Counted from the first letter of the stretch, positions 1 through 8,878 are shown. The stretch is DNA of 64,000 nt from Bartonella tamiae Th239 (GCF_000278275.1 NZ_JH725147.1:432388-496387); one strand, 5' to 3'. The notes: a model not told the origin generated them from the sequence alone. Program-made: numbers and translations.

Positions 1-1068
1 TAAAAAAGCAGCACTTGCCATACCCACGCCATGTGCTACAGCTATATATAAAGATTGCCCCGTAGCAGCGTACCTATCTGACCAAAGATTGCGAATCCAA
101 TTTACAAGAAAAACATGGACCCACGAAAATGAAGCCACATGCAATGCAAAAGCTAATATAATTAGATAGTAATTATTTTCATTTGTTAATATCCACCATC
201 TAAAAAGAGTAATGATAATTATGCAATAGAAAAAAATACTATCTGATATTTTCAGTCTTATATAATCAAATATTATAAAGCCAATTGCCTCAATAAAAAA
301 GGTAAAAATCCACAATAGAGATATTTCATAACTTATAAAGTTTTCTTTTTCTAATATTAATGTAGCTGTACTGTAAAATACACCATTGGAACCTATTAAA
401 AAGCAGGATGCCATATATAGAATAATTTTATTGATTAAATCATCATTTAAGTTTTTATCAAATTCAAATATTTTTTTTTTACTTATATTATTATTTTTTT
501 TTGCAACTGCATAAGTTAATATAATTCCAGAAATTAAAACTAGTGTAGGAAGATAATATAATTGGTACATTTGTCCTGATGACCATAAGCCTCCGAACAT
601 AATAACTCCAATACAAATAGCTATAGAACCTATACCACGCATAAGGCCATATCTATTATCTTTATTAGAAAAATTAGTAGCGCTAGCAAATGCTTCTAAT
701 AAAGATTGATAGTAGTTTCTACAAATTGACATCATTATAATACCAATCCACAGCAACCAAAATTGCGAACTAACTCCTAATATTACAGAGGATATTATAG
801 TTAATACACCTAAAAAAGTGAGAGTAATTTGTTGTTTTTCTTGAAAATCTGTCCAATAAGATAATAATGGCCCAGTAAATAGTTTTATTGCAAATACAGA
901 ACTAAATGCTATTGCAATTTCAGATGGAGAAAGACCTTTTTGGTTTAAAAAAGAAGGAAGATAACTTAATAATATTCCAGCAGGTAAATAAAAACCAAAA
1001 AAACCAACTGGTAGATGCCAATCTGCTTGTAATAAATTTAATAATGATTTTTTTTTTAATTTATCCAT
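1..1068 (-). CDS. MFS exporter-like membrane protein (partial, C-terminus beyond window)
   Basis: The reverse strand is open without a stop from an ATG at 1068 to base 1, giving 356 visible residues. The start reads MDKLKKKSLLNLLQADWHLP. The product is a chain of hydrophobic segments separated by short charged loops, as in 12-helix major facilitator proteins. The N-terminal part (FYLPAGILLSYLPSFLNQKG) resembles MFS_1_like / PPP-type transporters. The ATG overlaps the end of the upstream kinase gene by 13 bases, so the two are probably translationally coupled as the last genes of the operon that begins at 4954. By context it may export the cluster product or import a precursor; the substrate cannot be read from sequence. 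The family call is good, the role is inference. Confidence 0.75.
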   Translation of the reverse strand, partial: MDKLKKKSLLNLLQADWHLPVGFFGFYLPAGILLSYLPSFLNQKGLSPSEIAIAFSSVFAIKLFTGPLLSYWTDFQEKQQITLTFLGVLTIISSVILGVSSQFWLLWIGIIMMSICRNYYQSLLEAFASATNFSNKDNRYGLMRGIGSIAICIGVIMFGGLWSSGQMYQLYYLPTLVLISGIILTYAVAKKNNNISKKKIFEFDKNLNDDLINKIILYMASCFLIGSNGVFYSTATLILEKENFISYEISLLWIFTFFIEAIGFIIFDYIRLKISDSIFFYCIIIITLFRWWILTNENNYYLIILAFALHVASFSWVHVFLVNWIRNLWSDRYAATGQSLYIAVAHGVGMASAAFL

Positions 1069-2015
1069 AATTTTATCTCATAATAACACCAATGAATAAT
1101 TTTATTTTTCTTATCATTATTTACATGATTAGACCAAATATGCCGACTAGGCCCTTTTAATCTATATAAAGTTTGGAAAGCGAGATGAAGACGAAATGCA
1201 GCATATTGATTTGTCAAATCACTAGATTTTCTAGCATCACAATATAAATACCAATTTTTTTTAATCATTGTTTCAATATCTGAATTCAATCTAATTCCTT
1301 GAATTACATATTCACTTATAATGTATGATATATCATATATTCCCTCTCCTAATTGGCCTTGTTCAAAATCAATGATAGATATTTCATTTTTTTCAATTAG
1401 GATATTTCTTGAATTTATATCTCCGTGTATTAGATCGCAGTTTGTATTTATATAATTTAATATAAATTTTTCTAACTTAGAAATAAATTCGATAGGTATA
1501 TAATTAAACATATCATTATATTGTAATTTTATTTTAAATTTTTTAAATTCATTACTTGATGAATATAACATATTTTTATTATTGATGGTCATGTTATGTA
1601 ATTTAGCTAGAAAAAAGATAATTTTTTCTAAAATTTCATTATCAATACAATGATCATTTAATAAATATTCATAAAGCGGTTTACCTTTAACCTCATCCAT
1701 AACTATGATAAATAAATCATCATAGAGAGATATTATTTTAGGAACATTAACACCATTACACATTTTACTAGCTTCAATAGACATATTATGCCATTTACAG
1801 GCAACTGTAAAACGTTGGGCAGCTGAAGTTGGTAAAGGTGGATAACAACCTGCTTCAGCCTTATTCGTAAATTTTTTAATAAAAACATTGCTATTACTTA
1901 AATGAGCTTTAACAATTTTATTAAACAACCCCCCTTCAATTTTATGAAGAGTAAAAGGTTTTACAAATATTTTATTAGCAAGATTTTCTATCTCTGTATC
2001 TACTTTTTCAATCAT
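1056..2015 (-). CDS. APH-fold phosphotransferase (aminoglycoside/choline kinase-like)
   Basis: A protein-kinase-like small-molecule kinase. Numbered from a longer frame opening at 2051, the Brenner-type catalytic motif LIHGDINSRNIL (Asp211, Asn216) is followed by the metal-binding IIDFEQG (Asp228), and a Lys pair near 59-60 could bind ATP. I chose the ATG at 2015 because it overlaps the upstream SDR stop by 8 bases (ATGATTGA); the 2051 start would overlap by 44. It lies between an SDR and an MFS gene in a leftward operon. Such kinases phosphorylate aminoglycosides, macrolides, choline, sugars or homoserine. Here it could tailor the product or give self-resistance. Base composition is very AT-rich. 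The family is fairly sure, the substrate unknown. Confidence 0.75.
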   Translation of the reverse strand: MIEKVDTEIENLANKIFVKPFTLHKIEGGLFNKIVKAHLSNSNVFIKKFTNKAEAGCYPPLPTSAAQRFTVACKWHNMSIEASKMCNGVNVPKIISLYDDLFIIVMDEVKGKPLYEYLLNDHCIDNEILEKIIFFLAKLHNMTINNKNMLYSSSNEFKKFKIKLQYNDMFNYIPIEFISKLEKFILNYINTNCDLIHGDINSRNILIEKNEISIIDFEQGQLGEGIYDISYIISEYVIQGIRLNSDIETMIKKNWYLYCDARKSSDLTNQYAAFRLHLAFQTLYRLKGPSRHIWSNHVNNDKKNKIIHWCYYEIKLWIN

Positions 2016-2787
2016 TAATTTTTCTATTTTCTTTATAAACGCCTCTAACAAATAATGCTTGATCTACGGGAAATATGGTTAAATCCTGTATATTAACATG
2101 TTGGGGCTGATTGTGTATCCAAAATATTGTCTTTGCAAGATCTATTGCCTCTAATGGACTAAATCCATTAAATCTCTCATTGTCAGAAAGTCCAGCTTGC
2201 TTATTAAGTAAAGGTGTTTTAGTCGTTCCAGGATTTATACAACAAAATCTTACCTTGCTACCATGTAAGTCAGCCCGGACAGATTGTATAAGCTGTGATA
2301 TATATGATTTACTTGCTGAATAAACGGCCATAAATGGGGCGCAATCAATAGATGCTACAGATCCTAAAACTATAAATGTACCATAACCACGATTTTTAAA
2401 TAATTCTGAAAACTCTTTAATAATAAAAGTTGTAGCTATTATATTAACATTTATAACATCTAGTATATCAACATCAGGCATATCAATTATAGAAACACCT
2501 TGTCGTGCTATACCAGCACTATGAACAACAAGGTCTATATTTTTAATTTCAATATTATAATCTATTAACTTTTTTACTATTGAACCAGATGTTATATCAT
2601 GATTTATGCCAATAAATTTATCATCCCATACTAAAGAAAGATTTTCTAATATCTCAATATTTCTTCCAATTCCGATTACCTTTTTCCCCAAATTTAAATA
2701 CTCTGTAGCAATAGCATAACCTATACCGGATGTAGCACCAGTAACAACTATTACACTTTCTTTTTTGTTTATCTTCTTCAAATACAA
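2008..2787 (-). CDS. short-chain dehydrogenase/reductase (SDR)
   Basis: A classical NAD(P)-dependent SDR of 259 residues, normal length for the family. The cofactor motif TGATSGIG is at 16-23, VVHSAG near 87-92 matches the NAG-type motif with His-Ser in place of Asn-Asn, the active-site Ser is at 143 or 146 (LGSVAS), and the YSASK catalytic pair is Tyr156/Lys160. NPGTTKTP follows, as in DltE/YdfG-like oxidoreductases. It lies 1 base downstream of the HprK-like gene and overlaps the APH-like kinase by 8 bases, so it is part of one transcript. In context it probably oxidises or reduces an intermediate made by the upstream oxygenase. The family is certain; substrate and cofactor preference are not known. 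Confidence 0.88.
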   Translation of the reverse strand: MYLKKINKKESVIVVTGATSGIGYAIATEYLNLGKKVIGIGRNIEILENLSLVWDDKFIGINHDITSGSIVKKLIDYNIEIKNIDLVVHSAGIARQGVSIIDMPDVDILDVINVNIIATTFIIKEFSELFKNRGYGTFIVLGSVASIDCAPFMAVYSASKSYISQLIQSVRADLHGSKVRFCCINPGTTKTPLLNKQAGLSDNERFNGFSPLEAIDLAKTIFWIHNQPQHVNIQDLTIFPVDQALFVRGVYKENRKIND

Positions 2788-2788
2788 C

Positions 2789-3892
2789 CTATTTAATATT
2801 AATTATATCACTGATAAATAAACGAAATTTAGGTTTAAAAGTAGATGGGTTTGCATCTATAATATAAATCTTAACTTTATTTATTTTTATAAAATCTATT
2901 AATTTATCTATATCATAATTTGAATTTTTTAATATTTGTTCATGCCAACAAGGTATGTCTTCATCAATATCATTAAATATAACTTTTTTTAGGTTGTTTT
3001 TTAATTCAAAACTGTCATTATTAATTAATTTAAAAGAAAAACTAAATTCGTATTCTAAATTAAAATTTGAAAAGATAATTGCTTTTAATTTTGATGATAT
3101 AGAATATTTAAAATTATAAATATTAGTTAAATAATCTTGTGGTATTATTCTTTTTTTATTTTGCACATAACTATGATCATAGTCAACTCCCCATTTTTTT
3201 AATCCATTTTCATTATTACAATTCTCGTAGGTATTAAAAGCCATTTTAACTTTAGGATAATCAGTAATAGTACCCTCACAATAAGAAAGATAACTAGGCC
3301 ATGAATAAATATGATTTTTACTTGAAAAGAATACACGATCGTTTGCGAAAGGTAGAACTCCTGCAACATCTAATGCCTCAAGAAATTGGGTTGATTTTCC
3401 AGAACCCTTATTTCCAGCAAATAAAATAGCACCGTTTGGAGAATTCACGGCACTTGCATGAACAGCAATTCCGAATGGTTCACTTCTTAAATACAATGCA
3501 ATATTTCGCGCTGCATGAAATAACAACTCAGCCCCTCTTATTGTAGATTTTTCATTTGCATAAAGAGTTAAAGTTTCATTTTTAAAATGAAACTTTAACC
3601 CATATTTTGGAATTATAAAAAAAGAATTATACCTATAACCTTTTATATTCCAGTGATCATAGTTACTTGATTTATGAAAATATGACCAATCTAGATCTAG
3701 ATCTAGATCTAGATTTAGATTGGTCATTTCATTTATTATAATTTTAATTATTCTATTGTGTCTAATACATACTTTACTTTCATAACTATCTGAAAAACGA
3801 GAAAAATATGATAACCATCTTTCTGATCCAGATATATGAAACCTTGTATCTAATATCTGAAATACATTTTCTTTCATTTTTATAACAGACAT
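2789..3892 (-). CDS. HprK-like P-loop kinase
   Basis: A 367-residue protein whose central part matches HPr kinase/phosphorylase-like proteins: His145 in VHASAV, the Walker A loop GNKGSGKST at 160-168, then ANDRVFF (Asp185), where HprK proteins carry a DDRV-type motif. The N-terminal 140 residues and C-terminal 170 residues match nothing I recognise and are rich in Asn, Ile, Lys and Phe. HprK-like kinases occur in several peptide and natural-product clusters, where some phosphorylate the product. No precursor peptide or PqqD-like partner is visible here. Residues 60-68 are an Leu-Asp run coded by a hexanucleotide repeat. It is the second gene of the operon, 48 bases after the oxygenase. The kinase-fold call is moderately sure, the substrate unknown. 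Confidence 0.7.
   Translation of the reverse strand: MSVIKMKENVFQILDTRFHISGSERWLSYFSRFSDSYESKVCIRHNRIIKIIINEMTNLNLDLDLDLDWSYFHKSSNYDHWNIKGYRYNSFFIIPKYGLKFHFKNETLTLYANEKSTIRGAELLFHAARNIALYLRSEPFGIAVHASAVNSPNGAILFAGNKGSGKSTQFLEALDVAGVLPFANDRVFFSSKNHIYSWPSYLSYCEGTITDYPKVKMAFNTYENCNNENGLKKWGVDYDHSYVQNKKRIIPQDYLTNIYNFKYSISSKLKAIIFSNFNLEYEFSFSFKLINNDSFELKNNLKKVIFNDIDEDIPCWHEQILKNSNYDIDKLIDFIKINKVKIYIIDANPSTFKPKFRLFISDIINIK
3682..3727. repeat. 46-bp near-perfect palindrome with AGATCT repeat core
   Basis: Inside the HprK-like gene, 12-base arms (3682-3693 and 3716-3727, starting ATGACCAATCTA) flank a core of about four AGATCT units. Folding about the centre at 3704/3705, I find only one mismatched pair (3694 with 3715). 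On the coding strand it encodes Thr-Asn followed by Leu-Asn/Leu-Asp repeats. Because the unit is 6 bases, copy-number change would keep the frame and add or remove Leu-Asp pairs. Confidence 0.85.
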
Positions 3893-3940
3893 ATAATTTC
3901 CAGTTTATAAATGATATGTATATTAAACACAGGTTACGCT

Positions 3941-4954
3941 CTAACCATTTACTAAATTTTTACTATTTTTCTGGAAGAATTTTGCATGTTGTCTCAAATC
4001 AGCAACATTAACTGTTTTTTGTAACCATCTATTACGAAGATCATCTTTATCTTCAAAATGAATAACCTCTTTAGCATGAACACTTTCATTGTTAGCCTCA
4101 CCTAAGAAAAAACCCGATTTAATTCTAAAACGTTTTTTATGCTTATGTAATAATTTAATTATAGCATAAACTGCTTGTTGAGCTTCTGGCGTCAACCCAA
4201 TTGTTCTATTTTCAAATATTCTAATATCATATTCAGAAGCCCCTCCAATAATAGGATGTAAATCTGCATCTCCTAATTCTACATTTCCACCAGCTATACT
4301 CAAATCATCAAATGGCGTATAAAACAAATTTTTTGCAAGTATTTTACGTTGAGATGACGATAATTCCTCTAAGACATCAATATTACGTGTAAACGAAGTA
4401 AACACATAATTAGTTTCAGCTTGACGCAAGCCTAAAATATTAACCCAATCAGGACGAACAAAGTGATTGGCTAAATCCTTGTGAAAACCAATATCCTCAA
4501 GAGCTTTTTGCGATTGAGTATTTGCTAACTTTTCCCACGGGTGAATATCTTGAAAAATATCCCCATCATTTACATTAAGATAGCCAATAGGCTCTTGTTC
4601 CATGAGCTTTGCATAAATTAACAAAAAAGATTCAGAAACATAAGTTTTTTTCTTATACCTTTTATCAACTACTGGATTAGTATAATCAAGCAGTGGTAAG
4701 TCTTTATCGATTGGGCACCCTTTGAGAGTAATACAAGGTTTTTCGTGTTTTTTTAATAATTTTGCCTCACCACAAAAATCAATAAATCTTTTTGGTATAA
4801 TATCTGCATTCAATATTTCATTTATATTATTTTCAAAACTTTGATAATTATCATAAGGGCTAATTTTTATATCACTGAATATATCAATTAGTGTATCTGC
4901 TTCAGATACAGAAAATATATAATCTATATTAGTATATTCTTTAATATTAATCAT
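3941..4954 (-). CDS. Fe(II)/2-oxoglutarate-dependent oxygenase, clavaminate synthase / amino-acid hydroxylase type
   Basis: A protein of 337 residues. The layout resembles TauD/TfdA-clan amino-acid oxygenases (clavaminate synthase, VioC-type arginine and AsnO-type asparagine hydroxylases). EPIGYLNVNDGDIFQDI at 121-137 corresponds to the segment before the metal site. FHKD (His158, Asp160) fits the HxD/E facial-triad motif, and ESVHAK (His293) fits the distal His. DLRNRWLQKTVN (Arg307/Arg309) fits the 2-oxoglutarate-binding Arg region. It is the first gene of the leftward operon, and its ATG follows a strong GGAGGAGAT ribosome site. In known relatives the substrate is a free or carrier-bound amino acid. 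I infer a hydroxylation or desaturation step; the substrate is not predictable. Confidence 0.72.
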   Translation of the reverse strand: MINIKEYTNIDYIFSVSEADTLIDIFSDIKISPYDNYQSFENNINEILNADIIPKRFIDFCGEAKLLKKHEKPCITLKGCPIDKDLPLLDYTNPVVDKRYKKKTYVSESFLLIYAKLMEQEPIGYLNVNDGDIFQDIHPWEKLANTQSQKALEDIGFHKDLANHFVRPDWVNILGLRQAETNYVFTSFTRNIDVLEELSSSQRKILAKNLFYTPFDDLSIAGGNVELGDADLHPIIGGASEYDIRIFENRTIGLTPEAQQAVYAIIKLLHKHKKRFRIKSGFFLGEANNESVHAKEVIHFEDKDDLRNRWLQKTVNVADLRQHAKFFQKNSKNLVNG

Positions 4955-5018
4955 ATCTCCTCCATTAAAATTCTATTAATATATACACAATACACAATAA
5001 ACTATAAAATTACAATAA

Positions 5019-5534
5019 GAGCCTGACCGAAAATTAAGTTTTGTATTATCATTTACTTATGATTCTCTATTTTTACAAAAACGAGGTGAGGATCAAGATG
5101 GTTTGGACTGATAATACCCGTTTGCACTATAACTGGGTTATTCAAGCGATTGTATCGATGCCGAATGGCAGATTGTTTTGCCATTTTTAGAGCGCCAGCA
5201 TAAGGTTGGTCGCCCACGCAAGCACAGCTATCGCGCTATCTGGAACGCGATTTTGTATCTTACCTCTACTGGTTGTCAGTGGGATCAGCTCCCCAAGGAC
5301 TTTCCACCCTTTAGAACCGTCCAGTATTACTTTTACCGTTTGCGTGACAGCGGATTGCTTGATGTCATTCATGAATCGTTGATTGCGTTTATACGCCAAA
5401 TTGAAGGACGTGCGGCGCAACCGACAGCAAGATTACCACAACTGGATGTACTCTTCACTTCATTGCCTACCGGTTCATCGGCAGAAACGCTGGCGCGTGT
5501 TCCCAAAAATGTGAACCTTTTTGATAAGGGTTAA
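5019..5534 (+). pseudogene. IS5-family (IS1031/IS402-like) transposase remnant
   Basis: An ATG at 5098 begins MVWTDNTR, a typical start for these transposases, but the frame closes at a TAG just after 5175. A second frame carries DAEWQIVLPFLERQHKVGRP and continues through RAIWNAILYLTSTGCQWDQL and FRTVQYYFYRLRDSGLL to a stop at 5534. The N-terminal half is therefore frameshifted. The catalytic C-terminal part (DDE) is missing, and the last 35 or so residues look out of frame. GAGCCTGACCG at 5019 may be the left inverted-repeat end; no matching right end was found. It is a dead insertion sequence next to the oxygenase operon. Confidence 0.8.
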
Positions 5535-5667
5535 TTTATAAGGTCTTTTATCGGATGGTATGATGGTTTATGTTCTTGAAAACCATTCTTGAAATAGTAT
5601 TATTCTTTCCTTAAGTCAAAATTGAGTTTTAATAACTGTAATCTGACTTTGAAGGGTTAAAGAGAGC

Positions 5668-6036
5668 ATGCTAATTGGTTATGCACGGGTATCAACATAA
5701 GATCAAAATTTGCAATTACAACTGGAAGCTTTATTAAAGGCTGGTTGTGAGCGTATTTATGAAGATACGATGAGTGGTAGCAAAGCGGATCGATCTGGTT
5801 TAGCAAAGGCTATGGAGATGCTGCGTGAAGGTGATACGCTTGTTGTATGGAAGCTTGATCGTTTAGGCCGCTCCGTTAAGCAGTTAGTTGATCTTGTTGG
5901 CGCGTTGCAAAAGCAAGGTATCAATTTTAAAAGTTTAACGGATTCCATAGATACCGGTAATCCTTCGGGTCGCTTTTTCTTTCATGTGATGGCAAGTTTA
6001 GCCCAAATGGAACGTGAATTAATTATTGCTTTATAG
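5668..6036 (+). pseudogene. serine recombinase (resolvase/invertase) fragment with in-frame stop
   Basis: The reading frame starts MLIGYARVST, the resolvase N-terminus with the catalytic Ser, followed by TAA at 5698-5700 (codon 11) where the family has a variable residue before DQN. It then continues DQNLQLQLEALLKAGC, GDTLVVWKLDRLGRS and SLAQMERELI to a stop at 6036. The DNA-binding C-terminal helix-turn-helix part is absent (about 122 codons against about 180 in full invertases). A C-to-T change of CAA would explain the stop. Probably a plasmid- or phage-derived remnant, non-functional. Confidence 0.85.
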
Positions 6037-6046
6037 GAGTTTTTGA

Positions 6047-6070
6047 TTGGCCGCTTGAGCGGCCTTTCTT
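6047..6070 (+). terminator. Rho-independent terminator-like hairpin
   Basis: GGCCGC - TTGA - GCGGCC followed by TTTCTT, directly behind the recombinase remnant. Confidence 0.55.
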
Positions 6071-6411
6071 GTATAAGATTTTAAGGCACGTTTTATGATG
6101 GTATAATTGATTCATATTTCTTATTTGAAGATTGAAGCGATGCTTTAATGTTCTGGCATCTGATATATAGTAACTGTATAAATCAACGATCATGATTACC
6201 AATTGTTACATGAATACCATCATTGAGATCAGTTACAAATAATGTTTTGGTTAAATTTGGCATGAAGCATGATGGAGGATAAGTTTATGCAGTAATATCA
6301 TTTTAAAAATACAATATTAAATCGAATAAATATTCTTATTTCTATAGAAAATAAATAGGTCTGAGCCTAAAATACTATAAGTAAGGTTTAGACTTAATCC
6401 AGTTGCTGAAG
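6071..6411. other. gene-free spacer
   Basis: No convincing reading frame, RNA gene or repeat. Composition is AT-rich and it looks like decayed DNA between the recombinase remnant and the conserved core genes. Confidence 0.5.
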
Positions 6412-7263
6412 TCATACGCGTTTATATGCTATTGGGAGGCCATAAAGACCAGCGATCCTATTTTTTGCGGCTTCTAATGTTTCAATAGAAACATCCATTG
6501 AGGCGCCATTGGCATGGATAATTTTTTTGTCATCGAGCATAATGGCGACATGGCCTTGCCAAAATACAAGATCACCACGTTGCAAATCTTGTTCCTTATC
6601 AAGATAATGTCCTATCGTTTCTTTTTGCATATCTGTATCGCGTAATACGGATTTTCCAGCCATCATCATGGATAATTGAAGAAGACCAGAACAATCAATT
6701 CCAAAGCCACTCACACCTCCCCATAAATAAGGTGTATGTAAGAGTTTTAAAGCGACATCGACATAGTCACTCGTTTTTTCGTTTATAGATTTGCAATGAT
6801 GGGCGATAATATAATGTCCATTTTCTAACTTGTAATAGTGCGTTCCACGTGTTTCTATTTTTTCCATAACGCAAAATTTTGCCCCTAAAGAAAGAGGTGC
6901 CACCATTTGGCTACGCAAATCGGGTTCTTGATATTGAAAACTGCGTGATACAGTCAACCAATGAGTGGGTTTTTCAATATGATAAACAAAAGCATGTCGC
7001 TTGATATAACCTACATAATGATCTTTATGTGATTGAACCCAGCAATAATCGCCGGTATCATCAAAAACACAGAGTTCTTCACCCAAAAGACATTCACTGG
7101 CGCGTTCGCCCGTTTCATCGGCTTTTTGATAAAGCGCGGTGACAGGCACAATCACTTGGGCGCGTCGTCCCTGTACAAATATTTTTGTTTCAACTTTGCC
7201 TTTTAAAGCAAGATCGGCAAGATCAGAACGATAAGCATGAAGTCGAGGATCTAGAGCGGGCAT
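6412..7263 (-). CDS. NlpC/P60-family cell-wall peptidase
   Basis: A 283-residue protein with two SH3-like segments (about 35-95 and 105-160) ahead of a C-terminal NlpC/P60 cysteine-peptidase domain. Cys191 in IDCSGLLQ, His238 in GHVAIM and His250 in IIHANG form the expected Cys-His-His triad. Such enzymes cleave D-Glu/meso-DAP stem-peptide bonds in peptidoglycan or its turnover products. No signal peptide is visible, so the protein may act on recycled muropeptides in the cytoplasm. It overlaps the upstream leucyl aminopeptidase by 13 bases, a pairing common in alphaproteobacteria that suggests joint peptide degradation. Confidence 0.9.
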   Translation of the reverse strand: MPALDPRLHAYRSDLADLALKGKVETKIFVQGRRAQVIVPVTALYQKADETGERASECLLGEELCVFDDTGDYCWVQSHKDHYVGYIKRHAFVYHIEKPTHWLTVSRSFQYQEPDLRSQMVAPLSLGAKFCVMEKIETRGTHYYKLENGHYIIAHHCKSINEKTSDYVDVALKLLHTPYLWGGVSGFGIDCSGLLQLSMMMAGKSVLRDTDMQKETIGHYLDKEQDLQRGDLVFWQGHVAIMLDDKKIIHANGASMDVSIETLEAAKNRIAGLYGLPIAYKRV

Positions 7264-8717
7264 TTTAAATCTTTCAAAACGTGGTAAAGTGTCCGTATAG
7301 CCTGTGCTTCTCCACCAATAGGAAAACCGGGTTTTGCTTTTGGTGTCCAGCCATAAATATCAAAATGCGCCCAATGGTCAGATTTTTCAACAAAGCGACT
7401 TAAAAATAATGCAGCCGTAATAGATCCAGCAAAGCCATCTTTTGTCATATTGTTCATATCGGCAACAGAAGAAGAAAGATTGTCATGATAGGGTTGCCAT
7501 AATGGCATTTGCCATAATGGATCATATTGGCTGATAGATGCTTGATAAATTTTATCGGCAAGTTTTTGATCACTGCAATAAAAGGGCGGTAAATCTGGTC
7601 CGAGAGCCACACGTGCTGCTCCTGTTAAGGTTGCCATATCCCACAAAATATGAGGACTTTCTTCATCACCATAGCTGAGCGCATCGGCAAGAATTAAGCG
7701 TCCCTCAGCATCTGTATTGCCTACTTCAATATTTAAACCCTTACGGCTTTTGATAATATCGCCAGGACGAAATGCATTGCCTGCAATAGCATTTTCAACA
7801 GCTGGAACGATCAGACGTAAGCGGAAAGGCAATTTTGCTGACATAATAAGTTTTGCAAGGCCGATGACATTTGCTGCACCACCCATATCTTTTTTCATTA
7901 AAAGCATGCTATTAGCTGGTTTAATATCAAGCCCACCTGTATCAAAAGCAACACCTTTTCCTACCAGTGTTACCAATGGATGATGGGTTTGTCCCCAAGT
8001 CAATTCAACCAGACGTGGCGCAATATGACTTGCCCGCCCCACGGTATGAATCATGGGAAAATTATGTGTCAGCAAATCTTCTCCGACAATGCTTGTGACT
8101 GTTGCTTGATAGGTCTGACCCAAATAACGTATAGCTTCTTCTATTTTATCTGGTCCCATGTCATTTGTTGGTGTATTAATCAGATTGCGAACCAAAAAAG
8201 TGCTGTGTGTTAAACGCTGCAATTCATCAATGTCATAAGCTTCTGGCACATAAAAGCGTAATTTTTTATGCGAAGTTTTCTTCTTATAGGCGTTAAAGTG
8301 ATAGCTACCAAAGGCAAGTGCAAGAAAATGGAAAAAGGTTTTTGTTTCATTTTCATGGTCATCATTAAGCGTTTTAAAATGCCAATGTCCTTGTTCTAAA
8401 GCATTGTAAAGTGTGGCAGCGCCAAAAGGATCATGGCCATCGCCTAGGCCTAAGAGAACCGATTGCACATTCCCATCAGGTGTTGGAATTTTTAAAATCT
8501 CACCGTTTTTTGCCTGAAAGTGATTGTTATGTGCCCATACATTTAAAAAATGATCATCGAATGAAGGAGGGGTGCCTTTGTTTTTAACTAAAATAATGGC
8601 GCGGCTTTCTGGATGGCGTTTTTGTGTCCAGATTATAGGGCATTGCGTTTCAACGTCATTGTAAAATGAGATGTTTTTTAGCCTATTATTTTGCTGATCA
8701 AGATTTTCCTCTGTCAT
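7251..8717 (-). CDS. leucyl aminopeptidase (M17 family)
   Basis: A two-metal M17 aminopeptidase of 488 residues. The catalytic C-terminal domain carries Lys254 and Asp259 in VGKGVAFDTGG, Asp277 in KKDMGG, and the family signature NTDAEGRL with Asp336, Glu338 and Arg340. The N-terminal 170 residues form the variable domain of cytosol aminopeptidases. It releases N-terminal residues from peptides in the cytoplasm. The downstream NlpC/P60 gene overlaps it, so they are co-translated. It could be called pepA-like, but several M17 paralogues exist and I do not assign a symbol. Confidence 0.93.
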   Translation of the reverse strand: MTEENLDQQNNRLKNISFYNDVETQCPIIWTQKRHPESRAIILVKNKGTPPSFDDHFLNVWAHNNHFQAKNGEILKIPTPDGNVQSVLLGLGDGHDPFGAATLYNALEQGHWHFKTLNDDHENETKTFFHFLALAFGSYHFNAYKKKTSHKKLRFYVPEAYDIDELQRLTHSTFLVRNLINTPTNDMGPDKIEEAIRYLGQTYQATVTSIVGEDLLTHNFPMIHTVGRASHIAPRLVELTWGQTHHPLVTLVGKGVAFDTGGLDIKPANSMLLMKKDMGGAANVIGLAKLIMSAKLPFRLRLIVPAVENAIAGNAFRPGDIIKSRKGLNIEVGNTDAEGRLILADALSYGDEESPHILWDMATLTGAARVALGPDLPPFYCSDQKLADKIYQASISQYDPLWQMPLWQPYHDNLSSSVADMNNMTKDGFAGSITAALFLSRFVEKSDHWAHFDIYGWTPKAKPGFPIGGEAQAIRTLYHVLKDLKCPL

Positions 8718-8878
8718 TTATTAGCCTTTATTTGCTCAATGATTTAGCTATTGTGTTAGCTGTTTATCTGCGCCGCAATGTTTAATCAATACTCACTTAT
8801 TTTACATTTTTTTATGCTTTGTGTGCTTCACAGTTTTTTTCACATTTGAAGCAGAGTTTAAAAACTACCGTTAATTAT

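Noticed and set aside
3691-3718. AGATCT tandem repeats considered as a CRISPR-like array
   Set aside because: The units are 6 bases with no spacers and lie in frame within a gene. No cas genes are present anywhere in the window.
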